NCBI RefSeq assembly: GCF_021390595.1
Contig: NZ_JAJEJR010000001.1
Coordinates: 2,418,001 to 2,482,000, forward strand
Length of the DNA stretch: 64,000 nt
Source: Paraburkholderia sp. HP33-1
GTDB taxonomy: Bacteria; Pseudomonadota; Gammaproteobacteria; Burkholderiales; Burkholderiaceae
Direction of reading: 5' to 3'
Positions 55,285 through 64,000 of this stretch are shown piece after piece. Made by a program: the position numbers and the translations under genes. Within the stretch, counting starts at the first letter, position 1; each line of letters starts with the position of its first letter. The notes under the pieces were generated by a model. That model was given only the letters and a program-made list of their open reading frames with translations, was not told where the DNA came from and searched no databases.

Positions 55285-56052
55285 ATGGGTCAAATCACCC
55301 TGAAGCTCAAGGACGAGACTGTCGCGTCGCTGCGCAAGGACTTCGAGGCCTTTTTGCGGGTCTCGCTGAAGCTCGATCCGCAGTTCGCGACGCCGTCGTT
55401 TGAGGACTTCTTGCGCGCGAAGCTGCTCGACAACATGGTGCCGCTCACCGAGCACGCGGTGCAGCGGATGCTGCAGGGCGGCCAGTACGCGTGGGCCAAA
55501 CGCACGCTCGACAAGGAGTTTCCGGACGTCGTCTCGATCCTGATGCGGCAGGCGAGCGAGTTCGGCTTCGGTTTCGCGTCGCGCTCGGAATGGACGCCCG
55601 AGGAGCACACCAAGCAATGCCGCGAGTGGGCGGCCGCGATCGTCAAGGAAGCGGAAGGCGACGCGGCGCTGGTCGATCCGCTCGCCGCGCAGATCAAGAA
55701 CACGGTGCAGGACATCCAGGCGCTCGAGGAAGTGATGCAGACGCCGGCGTGGCGGCTCGTCGAATCGCTGCGCCAGCGCATCTATGAAGCGAAGGTCGCG
55801 TGCGAGACAAGTGTGGGCAGCACCGCGCGCGAGAAGCTCGGCGAACTGCGCGGCCTCTTGCGGCTCGGCATTTCGCACGGCACGTTCCAGAAGCAGGAAG
55901 CGCAGCAGATCATGGAGTATCTGCGGCTCCTGAAGCCGGAGATTTTCGTCGAAGAGCCGTACGACGTGTTTTCGCGGCTCGCAGCATGGCTGCGCAACTT
56001 TTTCGTGCCGCCGCCTCCGGTCGCGCAGCAACAGCAGCGCCAGTCGCGCTGA
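55285..56052 (+). CDS. Conserved-looking helical protein of unknown function
   Basis: A 255-residue soluble protein that I do not recognise. It is almost wholly alpha-helical by appearance, with charged heptad-like segments (DETVASLRKDFEAFLRVSLKLDP; DIQALEEVMQTPAWRLVESLRQRIYEAKVACE; EKLGELRGLLRLGISHGTFQKQEAQQIMEYLRLLKPE) and a Pro/Gln-rich tail (PPPPVAQQQQRQ). No signal peptide or catalytic motif is seen. Codon use matches the neighbours. It converges on the helicase gene with a 44-base gap. The ATG follows GGGATAACAC. Confidence 0.8.
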   Translation: MGQITLKLKDETVASLRKDFEAFLRVSLKLDPQFATPSFEDFLRAKLLDNMVPLTEHAVQRMLQGGQYAWAKRTLDKEFPDVVSILMRQASEFGFGFASRSEWTPEEHTKQCREWAAAIVKEAEGDAALVDPLAAQIKNTVQDIQALEEVMQTPAWRLVESLRQRIYEAKVACETSVGSTAREKLGELRGLLRLGISHGTFQKQEAQQIMEYLRLLKPEIFVEEPYDVFSRLAAWLRNFFVPPPPVAQQQQRQSR

Positions 56053-56096
56053 GCGAATCTTGACCCGAGCGTCAGGTGCAACGCGGCGCTACCCGC

Positions 56097-58244
56097 TCAA
56101 TCCCACATCTTCCTGAGCTTCGCCGCGATCTCGACCTTCGCCTGCGCGGCCGCGGCGAGTCCCGCCGCGCTCGGCGCGCTCGCGACCGGCACGCGCGGCC
56201 ACGCGTAGGCGTCGAACAGCGGCAGCATCGGCGTGGCGATGAAGCGCGTGCGCGACGCCCACACATGCCGGTCGCCCAGATGCGTCTGGTTGTGCACGTA
56301 AAAGCGCTGCGGTACGACGATATGCAGGTCTTCCTTCGCGCGCGTCATCGCCACGTAGAGCAGGCGCCGCTCCTCGTCGATTTCCTCGTCGCTGCCGGTG
56401 CCGAGATCGGACGGAATGCAGCCGTCGACGCCATTCAGCACGAACACGTTGCGCCACTCCTGGCCCTTCGCCGAATGAATCGTCGACAGGATCAGGTAAT
56501 CCTCGTCGATCAGCGGCACGCCGGATTCGTCGCTGGTCGCGTCGGGCGGATCGAGCGTCAGCTCGGTCAGGAAGCGCTCGCGCGACGGATACGTACCCGC
56601 GATGCTTTCCATCTGCAGCAGGTCCGCGTGACGGATCGCGGCGTCTTCGTGATTGCGCTCCAGGTGCGGCTCGTACCAGCGCCGCACCATTTCGAATTCG
56701 GCGGGCCACGGCGTTTGCCGCCCGTACACGCTCGACATCAGCCTGACGAACGGATGCCAGTCTTCCTGCGCCCGCGCGGGCGCCGCGAACGCGGCCAGCA
56801 CGCCGCCGGCGGTCGCGACCGGATCGCCACCGTCCGCACGGGCGACGAGGTCGTCGAGCAGCTTCGCCGCGGTGGCGGGGCCGACGCCCGGCAGCAGCTG
56901 CACGACCCGAAAGCCGGCGACGCGGTCGCGCGGATTCTCGGCCCAGCGCAGCACTGCGAGCACGTCCTTCACATGCACCGAGTCGAGAAATTTCAGCCCG
57001 CCGAACTTGACGAACGGAATATTGCGGCGCGTGAGCTCGATTTCGAGCGCGGCGCTGTGATGCGCAGCGCGAAATAGCACCGCCTGCGACTTCAGCTTCA
57101 CGCCCTGCTCGCGCGCTTCCAGCACCTGCTCGACGACGTAGCGCGCCTGCGCGGCGTCGTCGGCGACCGTGACGAGGCGCGGGCGCTGCGCCGACGCCTT
57201 GTCGGTCCACAGACTCTTTGTGTAACGCTCGCTCGCGAGTTCGATCACCGCGTTCGACGCAGCGAGAATCGGCGCGCTCGAGCGATAGTTACGCTCGAGC
57301 GTGATCTGGCGCGCGGGTGGGTCGAACTGCGCGGGGAAGTCGAGGATATTGCGCACGGTCGCGCCGCGAAACGAATAGATCGACTGCGCATCGTCGCCGA
57401 CTACGGTCAGGCCGCGGCCGTCCGGCTTCATCGAGAGCAGGATCGACGCCTGCAGGCGGTTGGTGTCCTGGTATTCGTCCACCAGCACGTGATCGAAGCG
57501 CGCCGACAGATCGGCAGCGATGGCCGGCTCGGCGGCCATATGCGACCAGTAGAGCAGCAGGTCGTCGTAGTCGAGCACGCTCTGCTTCTGCTTCGCCTCG
57601 ACGTAAGCGGCGAACAACCGGCGCAGATCGTCCTGCCACTCGCGACACCACGGAAACGCGCTGTCCAGCACCTGGCCAAGCGATGCGCCCGTGTTGACGA
57701 CGCGCGAGTAGATCGCGAAGCAGGTGCCCTTCGCCGGAAAGCGCCGTTCCTTCGCGGACAGCCCGAGCTCGTGGCGCACGAGGTTCATCAGGTCGGCGGA
57801 GTCTTCGCGGTCGTTGATCGTGAACGCGGGCGCGAGGCCGATCAGATCCGCGTATTCGCGTAACAGCCGCGCACCGACGCTATGGAACGTGCCCGCCCAC
57901 GTGAGCCCTTGCGCGAGCGCCGCCCCCACGCTGGGCGCGCCGACGGTGGCGGCCGCAGCGCCCGTGATGCGCGTGACGCGGCGGGTCATTTCGAGCGCCG
58001 CGCGGCGCGAGAAGGTCAACAGCAGGATGCGCTGCGGATCGGCGCCCTTCACCACCAGATTGGCGACGCGGTGCGCGAGCGTGTTGGTCTTGCCGGAGCC
58101 GGCACCCGCGATGACGAGCAGCGCGCCGGGCAGCGCGTCGGGCGTGTCGGTCCCGTATTCGACGGCTTCACGTTGGGCGGTGTTGAGCTTCGCGAGCCAT
58201 GCGGCGGTATCGAACGACGGAGCGGATTCGGCGACGGTGGACAC
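56097..58244 (-). CDS. UvrD/Rep-type superfamily 1 DNA helicase
   Basis: A 3'-5' ATP-dependent helicase. Motif I is AGAGSGKTNTLAHRV, Ia LLTFSRRAALEM, II VDEYQDTNRLQ, III VGDDAQSIYSFRGA, IV LERNYRSS, V STIHSAKGQEWRNVFV and VI EERRLLYVAMTRAKEDL. At about 715 residues it lacks the C-terminal extension of UvrD, so it resembles Rep or a shorter UvrD relative. A TTG start at 58316 is possible, but a LexA-type box lies at 58288-58303, inside that extension. The GTG at 58244 is therefore preferred, though its ribosome site is weak. Confidence 0.9.
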   Translation of the reverse strand: MSTVAESAPSFDTAAWLAKLNTAQREAVEYGTDTPDALPGALLVIAGAGSGKTNTLAHRVANLVVKGADPQRILLLTFSRRAALEMTRRVTRITGAAAATVGAPSVGAALAQGLTWAGTFHSVGARLLREYADLIGLAPAFTINDREDSADLMNLVRHELGLSAKERRFPAKGTCFAIYSRVVNTGASLGQVLDSAFPWCREWQDDLRRLFAAYVEAKQKQSVLDYDDLLLYWSHMAAEPAIAADLSARFDHVLVDEYQDTNRLQASILLSMKPDGRGLTVVGDDAQSIYSFRGATVRNILDFPAQFDPPARQITLERNYRSSAPILAASNAVIELASERYTKSLWTDKASAQRPRLVTVADDAAQARYVVEQVLEAREQGVKLKSQAVLFRAAHHSAALEIELTRRNIPFVKFGGLKFLDSVHVKDVLAVLRWAENPRDRVAGFRVVQLLPGVGPATAAKLLDDLVARADGGDPVATAGGVLAAFAAPARAQEDWHPFVRLMSSVYGRQTPWPAEFEMVRRWYEPHLERNHEDAAIRHADLLQMESIAGTYPSRERFLTELTLDPPDATSDESGVPLIDEDYLILSTIHSAKGQEWRNVFVLNGVDGCIPSDLGTGSDEEIDEERRLLYVAMTRAKEDLHIVVPQRFYVHNQTHLGDRHVWASRTRFIATPMLPLFDAYAWPRVPVASAPSAAGLAAAAQAKVEIAAKLRKMWD

Positions 58245-58287
58245 GGATCGGTTTGCGCGTAGGATGGATTTCAGGATGCGACGCACA

Positions 58288-58303
58288 CTGTATATCCATA
58301 CAA
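58288..58303 (-). promoter_or_regulatory. Candidate LexA (SOS) box
   Basis: CTGTATATCCATACAA on the plus strand fits the LexA pattern CTGT-N8-ACAG except for the last base. It lies 44 bases upstream of the helicase start. E. coli uvrD is also LexA-regulated. Confidence 0.55.
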
Positions 58304-58429
58304 CCCTGCGCGACAAGCGCCCCTTTTTTGGGTGCCTGTCTGTGCGATTCGTGCTTCGACGGACGCGCCGCGCAGACTTGCTTTATGATGCGAACCCCGA
58401 CGCGCCCCAGTCCCCAAGGTTCAAACGCC

Positions 58430-58648
58430 ATGCCCAACCTCAATTTCACGCTGACCGGCGAATACGTCGAACTACACAATCTGCTGAAGATCACGGGTCT
58501 CGCGGACAGCGGCGGCTCCGCGAAGATGATGGTCGCGGACGGCGCCGTGATGGTCGACGGCCGGGTCGAGACGCGTAAGACCTGCAAGATCCGCGCGGGC
58601 CAGGTCGTGTTGCTCGGCGATACGCGGATCGCGGTACACGAAGGCTGA
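58430..58648 (+). CDS. S4-domain RNA-binding protein (YbcJ-like)
   Basis: A 72-residue protein consisting only of an S4 domain: GEYVELHNLLKITGLADSGGSAKMMVADGAVMVDGRVETRKTCKIRAGQVV. YbcJ-like proteins of this size are thought to bind structured RNA, perhaps ribosomal. The ATG is the only start that gives the domain a normal short leader. Single-gene unit divergent from the helicase. Confidence 0.88.
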   Translation: MPNLNFTLTGEYVELHNLLKITGLADSGGSAKMMVADGAVMVDGRVETRKTCKIRAGQVVLLGDTRIAVHEG

Positions 58649-58931
58649 CGACAGTCCGAAAATTCGCAGGACGGCACGCACCAGGATCGTGCATTCTCCA
58701 TCGACATTGGCCGGGCGAGGCAATAAGCTGTCGGTTTCGACAGGCAAACGACGGACCGCGCCACCGCGAGGAGTCGGCTGACCGGCTCGCCGCCGCGCCG
58801 CGGATTTTCCCGCCCGCTGCACAGCGAGGCCACTCACTCCCGTACCGCGCAACCCCGTGCATCGCGCTGCGGCTTGCGCCCGCCCCTCGCCGCCGCCACC
58901 GCTGCCGCCATTTTTCGCCGCCACGCATTCA

Positions 58932-60347
58932 ATGACTCAATCCAGCTTCGCCCGAGCGGCCAGCAGGCCACCGACCCTATCCCGTCACGCGGCCGATACC
59001 GCGCGGCTCGCCGCGCCGCTCGCGATCGCGCAACTGTCGCAGATGGCGATGAGCGTCACCGACACGATCCTGCTCGGCTCGCTCGGCCCCGATGCGCTCG
59101 CTGCCGGCGGCCTCGGCGCGAACCTCTTTTTCGTCGTCGTCACGCTGCTGCAGGGCGTGCTGACCTCGGTCAGCGTGAGCGTCGCGCACGCGCGCGGCGC
59201 GCAGGACGACGGCCGCGTGCCGCATATTTACTGGACCGGTTTCGTGCTGTCCGTGATGCTGTCAGTGCCGGCGTTCATCCTGCTGTCTTTCGCCTCGCGG
59301 ATCCTGCTTGCGGTCGGCGAGCCGGGCCTGCTCGCGCACAACGTCGGCCAATACGCGGCCGTGCTGCGCTGGGGCGCGCCCGCCAGCCTGATCGGCGTCG
59401 GCCTGATGCGCTCGTTCCTGCCGGCGATCGGCGCGGCGCGACGCCTGTTGTGGGTGTCGATCGCGAGCGTCGGCGTGAACGGCTTGCTCAACTATGGGCT
59501 CATCCATGGCGCTTACGGGCTGCCGCGGCTCGGCTTTCTCGGCTCGGCGGCCGCGACCACGATCACCGTATGGCTGACCGCGCTCGTGCTGATGGCGCTC
59601 TTGCATCTGCGGCCGCGCTTCCGGCATTTCGTCGTCGCGACGCGGCCGAAGCTGCCGTTGATGGGCGAGCTGTTCGGCATCGGCTGGCCGGTCGCGATCA
59701 CCTACGGCGTCGAGTCGACGCTGTTTCTCGCGACCGGACTGATGGTCGGCCTGCTCGGCGAGTCGCAACTGGCCGCGCATCAGATCGCGTTGAACGTCGC
59801 GTCGGTCGCGTTCATGGTGCCGCTGTCGATCGGCCAGGCGGCCAACGTGCGGGTCGGCTACTGGGCCGGCGCCGGTCAGCCGCTTGCCGCGCGCCACGCG
59901 GGCTTCGTCGCGCTCGCGCTCGGCGTCGGCTTCATGTCGATGTCAGGCCTTTTGCTGATCACCGCGCCGCACTGGATCGTCGGTCTGTATCTGCATCTGG
60001 ACGACCCGGCCAATGCGCCGACCATTGCGCTCGCTAGTTCGCTGCTCGGCGTGGCGGCGATTTTCCAGATCGTCGACGGCATGCAGGCGGTTGGCTCCGG
60101 CTGTCTGCGCGGCCTGAAGGACACGCGCGTGCCGATGATCGCCGCCGCGTTCGGCTACTGGGTGATCGGCTTTCCGACCGGCTATCTGCTCGCGTTTCAC
60201 GCCGGCCTCGGCGCGCGGGGCTTGTGGTGGGGCCTCGCGGCGGGCCTCGCGAGCGTCGCGCTGCTGATGACGCTGCGCTTTCACCGGCTGAGTCTGCGGC
60301 AGGCACCGGGGGCGGGATCGGTCACGCCACCGGCGCGGTCAGTCTGA
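58932..60347 (+). CDS. MATE-family multidrug/metabolite exporter
   Basis: A 471-residue inner-membrane protein with twelve predicted helices in two repeated halves, the MATE/NorM layout. Blocks include [40 protein letters not shown] (first repeat) and [39 protein letters not shown] (second repeat). The second repeat has the conserved A-A-H-Q-I-A-L-N. Coupling is to H+ or Na+ and cannot be told from sequence. The chosen ATG (MTQSSFARA) replaces an implausible Pro-rich leader. Confidence 0.92.
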   Translation: MTQSSFARAASRPPTLSRHAADTARLAAPLAIAQLSQMAMSVTDTILLGSLGPDALAAGGLGANLFFVVVTLLQGVLTSVSVSVAHARGAQDDGRVPHIYWTGFVLSVMLSVPAFILLSFASRILLAVGEPGLLAHNVGQYAAVLRWGAPASLIGVGLMRSFLPAIGAARRLLWVSIASVGVNGLLNYGLIHGAYGLPRLGFLGSAAATTITVWLTALVLMALLHLRPRFRHFVVATRPKLPLMGELFGIGWPVAITYGVESTLFLATGLMVGLLGESQLAAHQIALNVASVAFMVPLSIGQAANVRVGYWAGAGQPLAARHAGFVALALGVGFMSMSGLLLITAPHWIVGLYLHLDDPANAPTIALASSLLGVAAIFQIVDGMQAVGSGCLRGLKDTRVPMIAAAFGYWVIGFPTGYLLAFHAGLGARGLWWGLAAGLASVALLMTLRFHRLSLRQAPGAGSVTPPARSV

Positions 60348-60499
60348 GCGAAGCAGCGCCAAGCCCCACTCCTGAAGCACTCCCTGCAATAGGTAAAATG
60401 CCCGCCGCGTCACGCGGGCGCTCCCGCACGGCCAACGCCCGGCCGCGCCGCCACAGCCCCCGCTCTCTCGCGACACAACATAATCAAGGACCACCCGCC

Positions 60500-61459
60500 A
60501 TGCTTGCCCGCATCACCCGCCTGTTCCCGCTCTGGGCCGTGCTCGCCTCGATCGCCGCGTACTTCTCGCCGGCCACGTTTTCCGGCGTCGCGCCGCACGT
60601 CACCACGCTCCTCACGATCATCATGCTGGCGATGGGCGTCACGCTCTCGGCCGCCGATTTCCTGCGCGTGTTTGCGCGCCCCGCGCCCGTGATCGCCGGG
60701 ATCGTGCTGCATTACCTCGTGATGCCGCTCGCCGCGTGGGTCATTGCGAAGGCGCTGCGCATGCCGCCCGATCTGACCGCCGGCATGGTGCTGGTCGGCA
60801 GCGTCGCGAGCGGCACTGCCTCGAACGTGATGATCTATCTCGCGCGCGGCGACGTCGCGCTGTCGGTGACGATCAGCGCGCTGTCGACGCTCGTCGGCGT
60901 GTTCGCGACACCGCTGCTCACGCGTCTTTACGTCGACGCATCGATCGTCGTCGACGTGCGCGGCATGCTGATGAGCATCCTGCAGATCGTCGCGCTGCCG
61001 ATCGTCGTCGGCCTCGTCGTCAATCGTCTGTTCGGCAAGCTCGTGCGTAAGATCGAGCCGATCCTGCCGCTGGTATCGATGGTCGCGATCGTGCTGATCA
61101 TCGGCGCGGTGGTGGGCGGCACGCAGAAGAGCATCGCGTCGGTCGGCCTCGTCGTGATGGTCGGCGTCATCCTGCATAACGGCATCGGCCTGCTCGGCGG
61201 CTACTGGGGCGGCCGTCTGCTCGGTTTCGACGAAGCCGTCTGCCGAACGCTCGCGATCGAAGTCGGCATGCAGAACTCCGGTCTCGCCGCGACGCTCGGC
61301 AAGCTTTATTTCACGCCGCTCGCCGCGTTGCCCGGCGCGTTGTTCTCCGTGTGGCACAACCTGTCGGGCTCGTTGCTCGCGGGTGTGTGGGCGGGTCGCC
61401 CGGCGAAAGGCTCGACGCATCCCGATGGCGAGCGCGTGCTACAGGCGGAGCACGGCTGA
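60500..61459 (+). CDS. Bile acid:sodium symporter (BASS) family transporter
   Basis: A 319-residue protein with about ten helices. Family marks are [68 protein letters not shown] and [18 protein letters not shown]. The P-x-G-x-x-S/T-N type crossing motif is represented by the [10 protein letters not shown] segment. The substrate is probably an organic anion such as pantoate or pyruvate-like acid rather than bile acid. AAGGA stands eleven bases before the ATG. Confidence 0.92.
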   Translation: MLARITRLFPLWAVLASIAAYFSPATFSGVAPHVTTLLTIIMLAMGVTLSAADFLRVFARPAPVIAGIVLHYLVMPLAAWVIAKALRMPPDLTAGMVLVGSVASGTASNVMIYLARGDVALSVTISALSTLVGVFATPLLTRLYVDASIVVDVRGMLMSILQIVALPIVVGLVVNRLFGKLVRKIEPILPLVSMVAIVLIIGAVVGGTQKSIASVGLVVMVGVILHNGIGLLGGYWGGRLLGFDEAVCRTLAIEVGMQNSGLAATLGKLYFTPLAALPGALFSVWHNLSGSLLAGVWAGRPAKGSTHPDGERVLQAEHG

Positions 61460-61626
61460 TCCTGCGCTCGCGCGCCGCGGTTTGCATCAGGTGATGGCTC
61501 ACCCAACCGCGGCGCCGCCAATACCGCAACGGTATTCCTGACCAACGCGCGGCACTCCCCCAGGTTTGCAGACCAACGACGAACACGCGCCCCAATTCCC
61601 TTAGAATGGTTTTCTCGACGGCGCGT

Positions 61627-61660
61627 GCAGGCCTTCGCTGCCGCCACGCGGAAGGCCTGC
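61627..61660. promoter_or_regulatory. Ten-base inverted repeat before the phospholipase-D gene
   Basis: GCAGGCCTTC (61627-61636) pairs perfectly with GAAGGCCTGC (61651-61660) around a 14-base loop, and ends five bases before the AAGGGGG ribosome site. It has no T-tract, so leader control or a protein-binding site is possible. Confidence 0.5.
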
Positions 61661-61679
61661 AAAACAAGGGGGAAACAGC

Positions 61680-63329
61680 GTGCAGTGGCAATTCGAACGA
61701 CATCGTCGGGCCGCGAACCGCCGCTCGTTAGTCAGCACAACGAGACAATTATTGCTGCTCTGTTGCGCAACGGCATTCTTGACCGCCTGCGCGACGAAGC
61801 TACCCGCCACCGCGTTCGACCGCGAGGTCACGCATGCGCTGCCCGCTACCGCCGATACACCGCTGCGCGAAGCGCTTGCGCCGCTCGAGGCGAAGCATCC
61901 ACAGCAGTCGGGTTTTCGCGTGCTGCCGAACGGCACGGACGCGCTGCAGATGCGCATCGCGCTCGCGCGCGCGGCGACCAAAACCCTCGACATGCAGTAC
62001 TACATCGCCAACGAGGACACCACCGGCAAGCTGCTGCTTGGCGCCGCGCTGTACGCGGCCGATCACGGCGTGCGGGTGCGCATGCTGGTCGACGATCTGA
62101 ATTTCAAGGACCTCGACCGCACCATGGCGGGATTGAACAGTCACGACAACATCGAGATTCGCGTCTTCAATCCGTATGGCAGCGCGCAGGAAGGCATGTT
62201 CGAGCGCACCACGAACCTGTTCACACAGATCGACCACTTCACGCGCCGCATGCACAACAAGGCGATGATCACGGACAACCAGCTCGCGATCGTCGGCGGC
62301 CGCAACCTTGGCGACGAATACTTCAGTGCGAGCGAAACTCTGCAGTTCCGCGACCTCGATGCGCTCGCGGCGGGCCCGATCGTCGCCGACGTCTCCGCAA
62401 GTTTCGACGACTACTGGAACAGCGACCTCGCCTATCCGCTGCGCGCGCTGAACAGGCAGAAATTCGACCAGCAAGAACTCAACCAGACGCGCGACGAGCT
62501 GCGCCAGCACTGGCGCACCAACGCCGATCCGTATAACGCGAAACCGCTGAACGCGACGCCGCTCGCCGCGCAGATCACGAGCGAGCAGCTCGGCCTCACG
62601 TGGGCGAGCGCGGAATTCAGGGCCGACCTGCCGGAAAAGATCGAGCATCCGTCGCCGGACTACGTGAGCCCGCCGCTCGCGCGGCTGCGCGAACTAGTGC
62701 ACGACGCGCGCCATGACTTTCTGATCGTGTCGCCCTACTTCGTGCCGCACGACTCGGGCGTGCAGGCGGCCAGCGCACTGACGCAGCGCGGCATCCGTAT
62801 CGCGGTGCTGACCAACTCGCTCGCGGCGACCGACGCGGTCGCCGTGCAGGCCGGCTACAGCCCGTTCCGCGTGCCGCTGCTGAAGGCAGGCGTCGAACTG
62901 TACGAATTCAGGTCGCACCAGGACTCGCCGAACGTCGGGCTGGTCGGCTCGCGTTCCCGCTCGAGCCTGCATGCGAAGACCTACGTGATCGACCACCAGA
63001 TTCTCGTGATCGGCTCGATGAACCTCGACCCGCGCTCGGCGAATCTCAACACCGAGCTCGCGCTCGTGATCCACAGTGCCGAACTCGCGAATCAGGTCGC
63101 GAAGATCTTCGAGCGCGCGACCCAGCCCGATGAGAGCTATCACGTGACGCTCGCCGACGCGGCCCAGCTCGCGTATCTGCGCTCGATCGGCGCGCCGCTC
63201 TCGCCGCTCGTCTGGACCGACGTCGAGAACGGCCAGACGCACACCTACATTTTCGATCCGCAAGCCGGGTTTTACCGGAACGCGCTAACCGGTCTATTCT
63301 CCCTATTGCCGGTCAACTCGGAACTTTGA
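61680..63329 (+). CDS. Phospholipase D/cardiolipin synthase-like lipoprotein
   Basis: A 549-residue PLD-superfamily protein. It starts at a GTG behind AAGGGGG. Signal peptide with lipobox L-T-A-C, lipidated Cys37. Two HKD motifs are complete: His192-x-Lys194-x4-Asp199 (MHNKAMITDNQ) and His431-x-Lys433-x4-Asp438 (LHAKTYVIDHQ), with the GG/GS-x-N partners after each. This is the layout of ClsC/YmdC-like enzymes that make or remodel phospholipids; here the lipid anchor places it in the periplasm or outer membrane. Whether it is a synthase or hydrolase is unclear. Confidence 0.9.
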   Translation: MQWQFERHRRAANRRSLVSTTRQLLLLCCATAFLTACATKLPATAFDREVTHALPATADTPLREALAPLEAKHPQQSGFRVLPNGTDALQMRIALARAATKTLDMQYYIANEDTTGKLLLGAALYAADHGVRVRMLVDDLNFKDLDRTMAGLNSHDNIEIRVFNPYGSAQEGMFERTTNLFTQIDHFTRRMHNKAMITDNQLAIVGGRNLGDEYFSASETLQFRDLDALAAGPIVADVSASFDDYWNSDLAYPLRALNRQKFDQQELNQTRDELRQHWRTNADPYNAKPLNATPLAAQITSEQLGLTWASAEFRADLPEKIEHPSPDYVSPPLARLRELVHDARHDFLIVSPYFVPHDSGVQAASALTQRGIRIAVLTNSLAATDAVAVQAGYSPFRVPLLKAGVELYEFRSHQDSPNVGLVGSRSRSSLHAKTYVIDHQILVIGSMNLDPRSANLNTELALVIHSAELANQVAKIFERATQPDESYHVTLADAAQLAYLRSIGAPLSPLVWTDVENGQTHTYIFDPQAGFYRNALTGLFSLLPVNSEL

Positions 63330-63344
63330 GAAGCGGAGCCAAAC

Positions 63345-64000
63345 ATGACTGAAGACGTACGGATGGAGCGCGACACGTTCGGCGAGATCGCGGTGCCGAA
63401 CGCCCGCCTGTGGGGCGCGCAAACGCAGCGCTCGCTGCAGAACTTCAAGATTTCGACCGAGAAGCAGTCACCCGAGCTGATCACCGCGCTCGCGGTGGTC
63501 AAGCGCGCGGCGGCCGAAGTCAACCTCGGCCTCGGCGTGCTCGACGAGCAGAAAGCCCGCGCGATCATGCAGGCGGCCGACGAGATCATCGCCGGCAAGC
63601 ATCCGGGCGAATTTCCGCTGGCGGTCTGGCAGACCGGCTCGGGCACGCAGACCAACATGAACCTGAACGAGGTGATCGCCAATCGCGCAAGCGAGCTGCT
63701 CGGCGGCGAGCGCGGCGAGGCGCGCAAGGTGCATCCGAACGATGACGTGAATCGCGGACAGTCGTCGAACGACGTGTTCCCGACCGCCATGCACGTGGCT
63801 GCCGCGGACGCCATCGTCAAGCATCTGCTCCCCGCGCTGAAGACGTTGCGCGACACGCTCGACGGCAAGGCGAAGGCGTTCGCCGGCATCGTCAAGATCG
63901 GCCGCACGCACCTGCAGGACGCGACGCCGCTCACGCTCGGCCAGGAATTCTCCGGCTATGTCGCGCAGCTCGAACACGGCATCCGTCACGTCGAGGCGTC
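63345..64000 (+). CDS. fumC: Class II fumarate hydratase, 3' end beyond the window
   Basis: Oxygen-stable, iron-free fumarase of the citric-acid cycle. The visible 218 residues start [37 protein letters not shown] and contain [45 protein letters not shown] and [23 protein letters not shown], all fumarase-C blocks, with the catalytic His in GRTHLQDA. The late signature GSSxMPxKxN lies past the right edge. It starts 15 bases after the preceding stop, behind GAAGCGGAGCC. The 656 bases present are partial. Confidence 0.97.
   Translation, partial: MTEDVRMERDTFGEIAVPNARLWGAQTQRSLQNFKISTEKQSPELITALAVVKRAAAEVNLGLGVLDEQKARAIMQAADEIIAGKHPGEFPLAVWQTGSGTQTNMNLNEVIANRASELLGGERGEARKVHPNDDVNRGQSSNDVFPTAMHVAAADAIVKHLLPALKTLRDTLDGKAKAFAGIVKIGRTHLQDATPLTLGQEFSGYVAQLEHGIRHVEA

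Noticed and set aside
60410..61420. A 336-codon minus-strand frame opposite the BASS transporter
   Set aside because: Asp/Arg/His-rich shadow without domains; the plus strand encodes a clear membrane transporter.

Overview
The window looks like a piece of the main chromosome of a Burkholderia/Paraburkholderia-type betaproteobacterium. The evidence is high G+C, long G/C-biased codon use, and a gene order typical of that group. This assignment is my inference from gene content and synteny; no database search was made. I see no prophage, insertion sequence, CRISPR array, plasmid or replication-origin features. Almost everything is core housekeeping DNA, and the accessory-looking material is confined to about 2.0-3.8 kb.

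Layout. 0-2 kb: the 3' end of a CtaG-like cytochrome oxidase assembly gene, an ElaA-type acetyltransferase and a TraB/GumN protein. 2.0-3.8 kb: an A+T-richer patch with a broken secreted-protein gene and an unrecognised serine/threonine-rich lipoprotein. 3.8-7.4 kb: uvrC-pgsA followed by tRNA-Gly, tRNA-Gly and tRNA-Cys, the same arrangement as enterobacterial uvrC-pgsA-glyW-cysT. 7.7-9.9 kb: earP and efp, a modification enzyme next to its substrate, translation factor EF-P with Arg32. 10-11.6 kb: a sigma-54-type promoter, what looks like a CsbD gene stump, and an NtrC-family regulator with degenerate AAA+ motifs.

11.7-32.1 kb is one very long minus-strand series: yceD-rpmF-plsX-fabH-fabD-fabG-acpP-fabF-ygfX-like-rpoE-rseA-rseB-degP-glutaredoxin-like-lepA-lepB-rnc-era-recO-pdxJ-acpS-nagZ. 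It joins fatty-acid synthesis, envelope stress control, protein export, RNA processing, cofactor synthesis and wall recycling. Hairpins at rpmF/plsX, acpP/fabF, upstream of rpoE and upstream of rnc probably subdivide it. 32.4-40.9 kb: maf and an RsmI-like methylase converge on a rluC-HAD-Rieske-sppA operon, and rluC diverges from rne behind a 728-base leader region. 41.1-44.3 kb: moaA-mobA-moeA for molybdenum cofactor. 44.3-51.2 kb: a small membrane protein, a GNAT acetyltransferase, rmuC, ghrB, an NhaD-like antiporter, an isolated lutC-like gene and pncB. 51.4-55 kb: ferredoxin fdxA, two identical tRNA-Asn genes, creA, an AraC regulator and azlCD. 55-64 kb: an unknown helical protein, a UvrD-like helicase behind a LexA-type box, an S4-domain protein, a MATE exporter, a BASS transporter, a phospholipase-D lipoprotein and the start of fumC, which runs off the end.

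The most rewarding places for a second look are the degenerate NtrC-like regulator with the sigma-54 promoter and CsbD stump in front of it, the LexA-like box before the helicase, the nine-base repeats before rpoE, the nested hairpin before rnc, and the terminator-like hairpins inside the fatty-acid operon.
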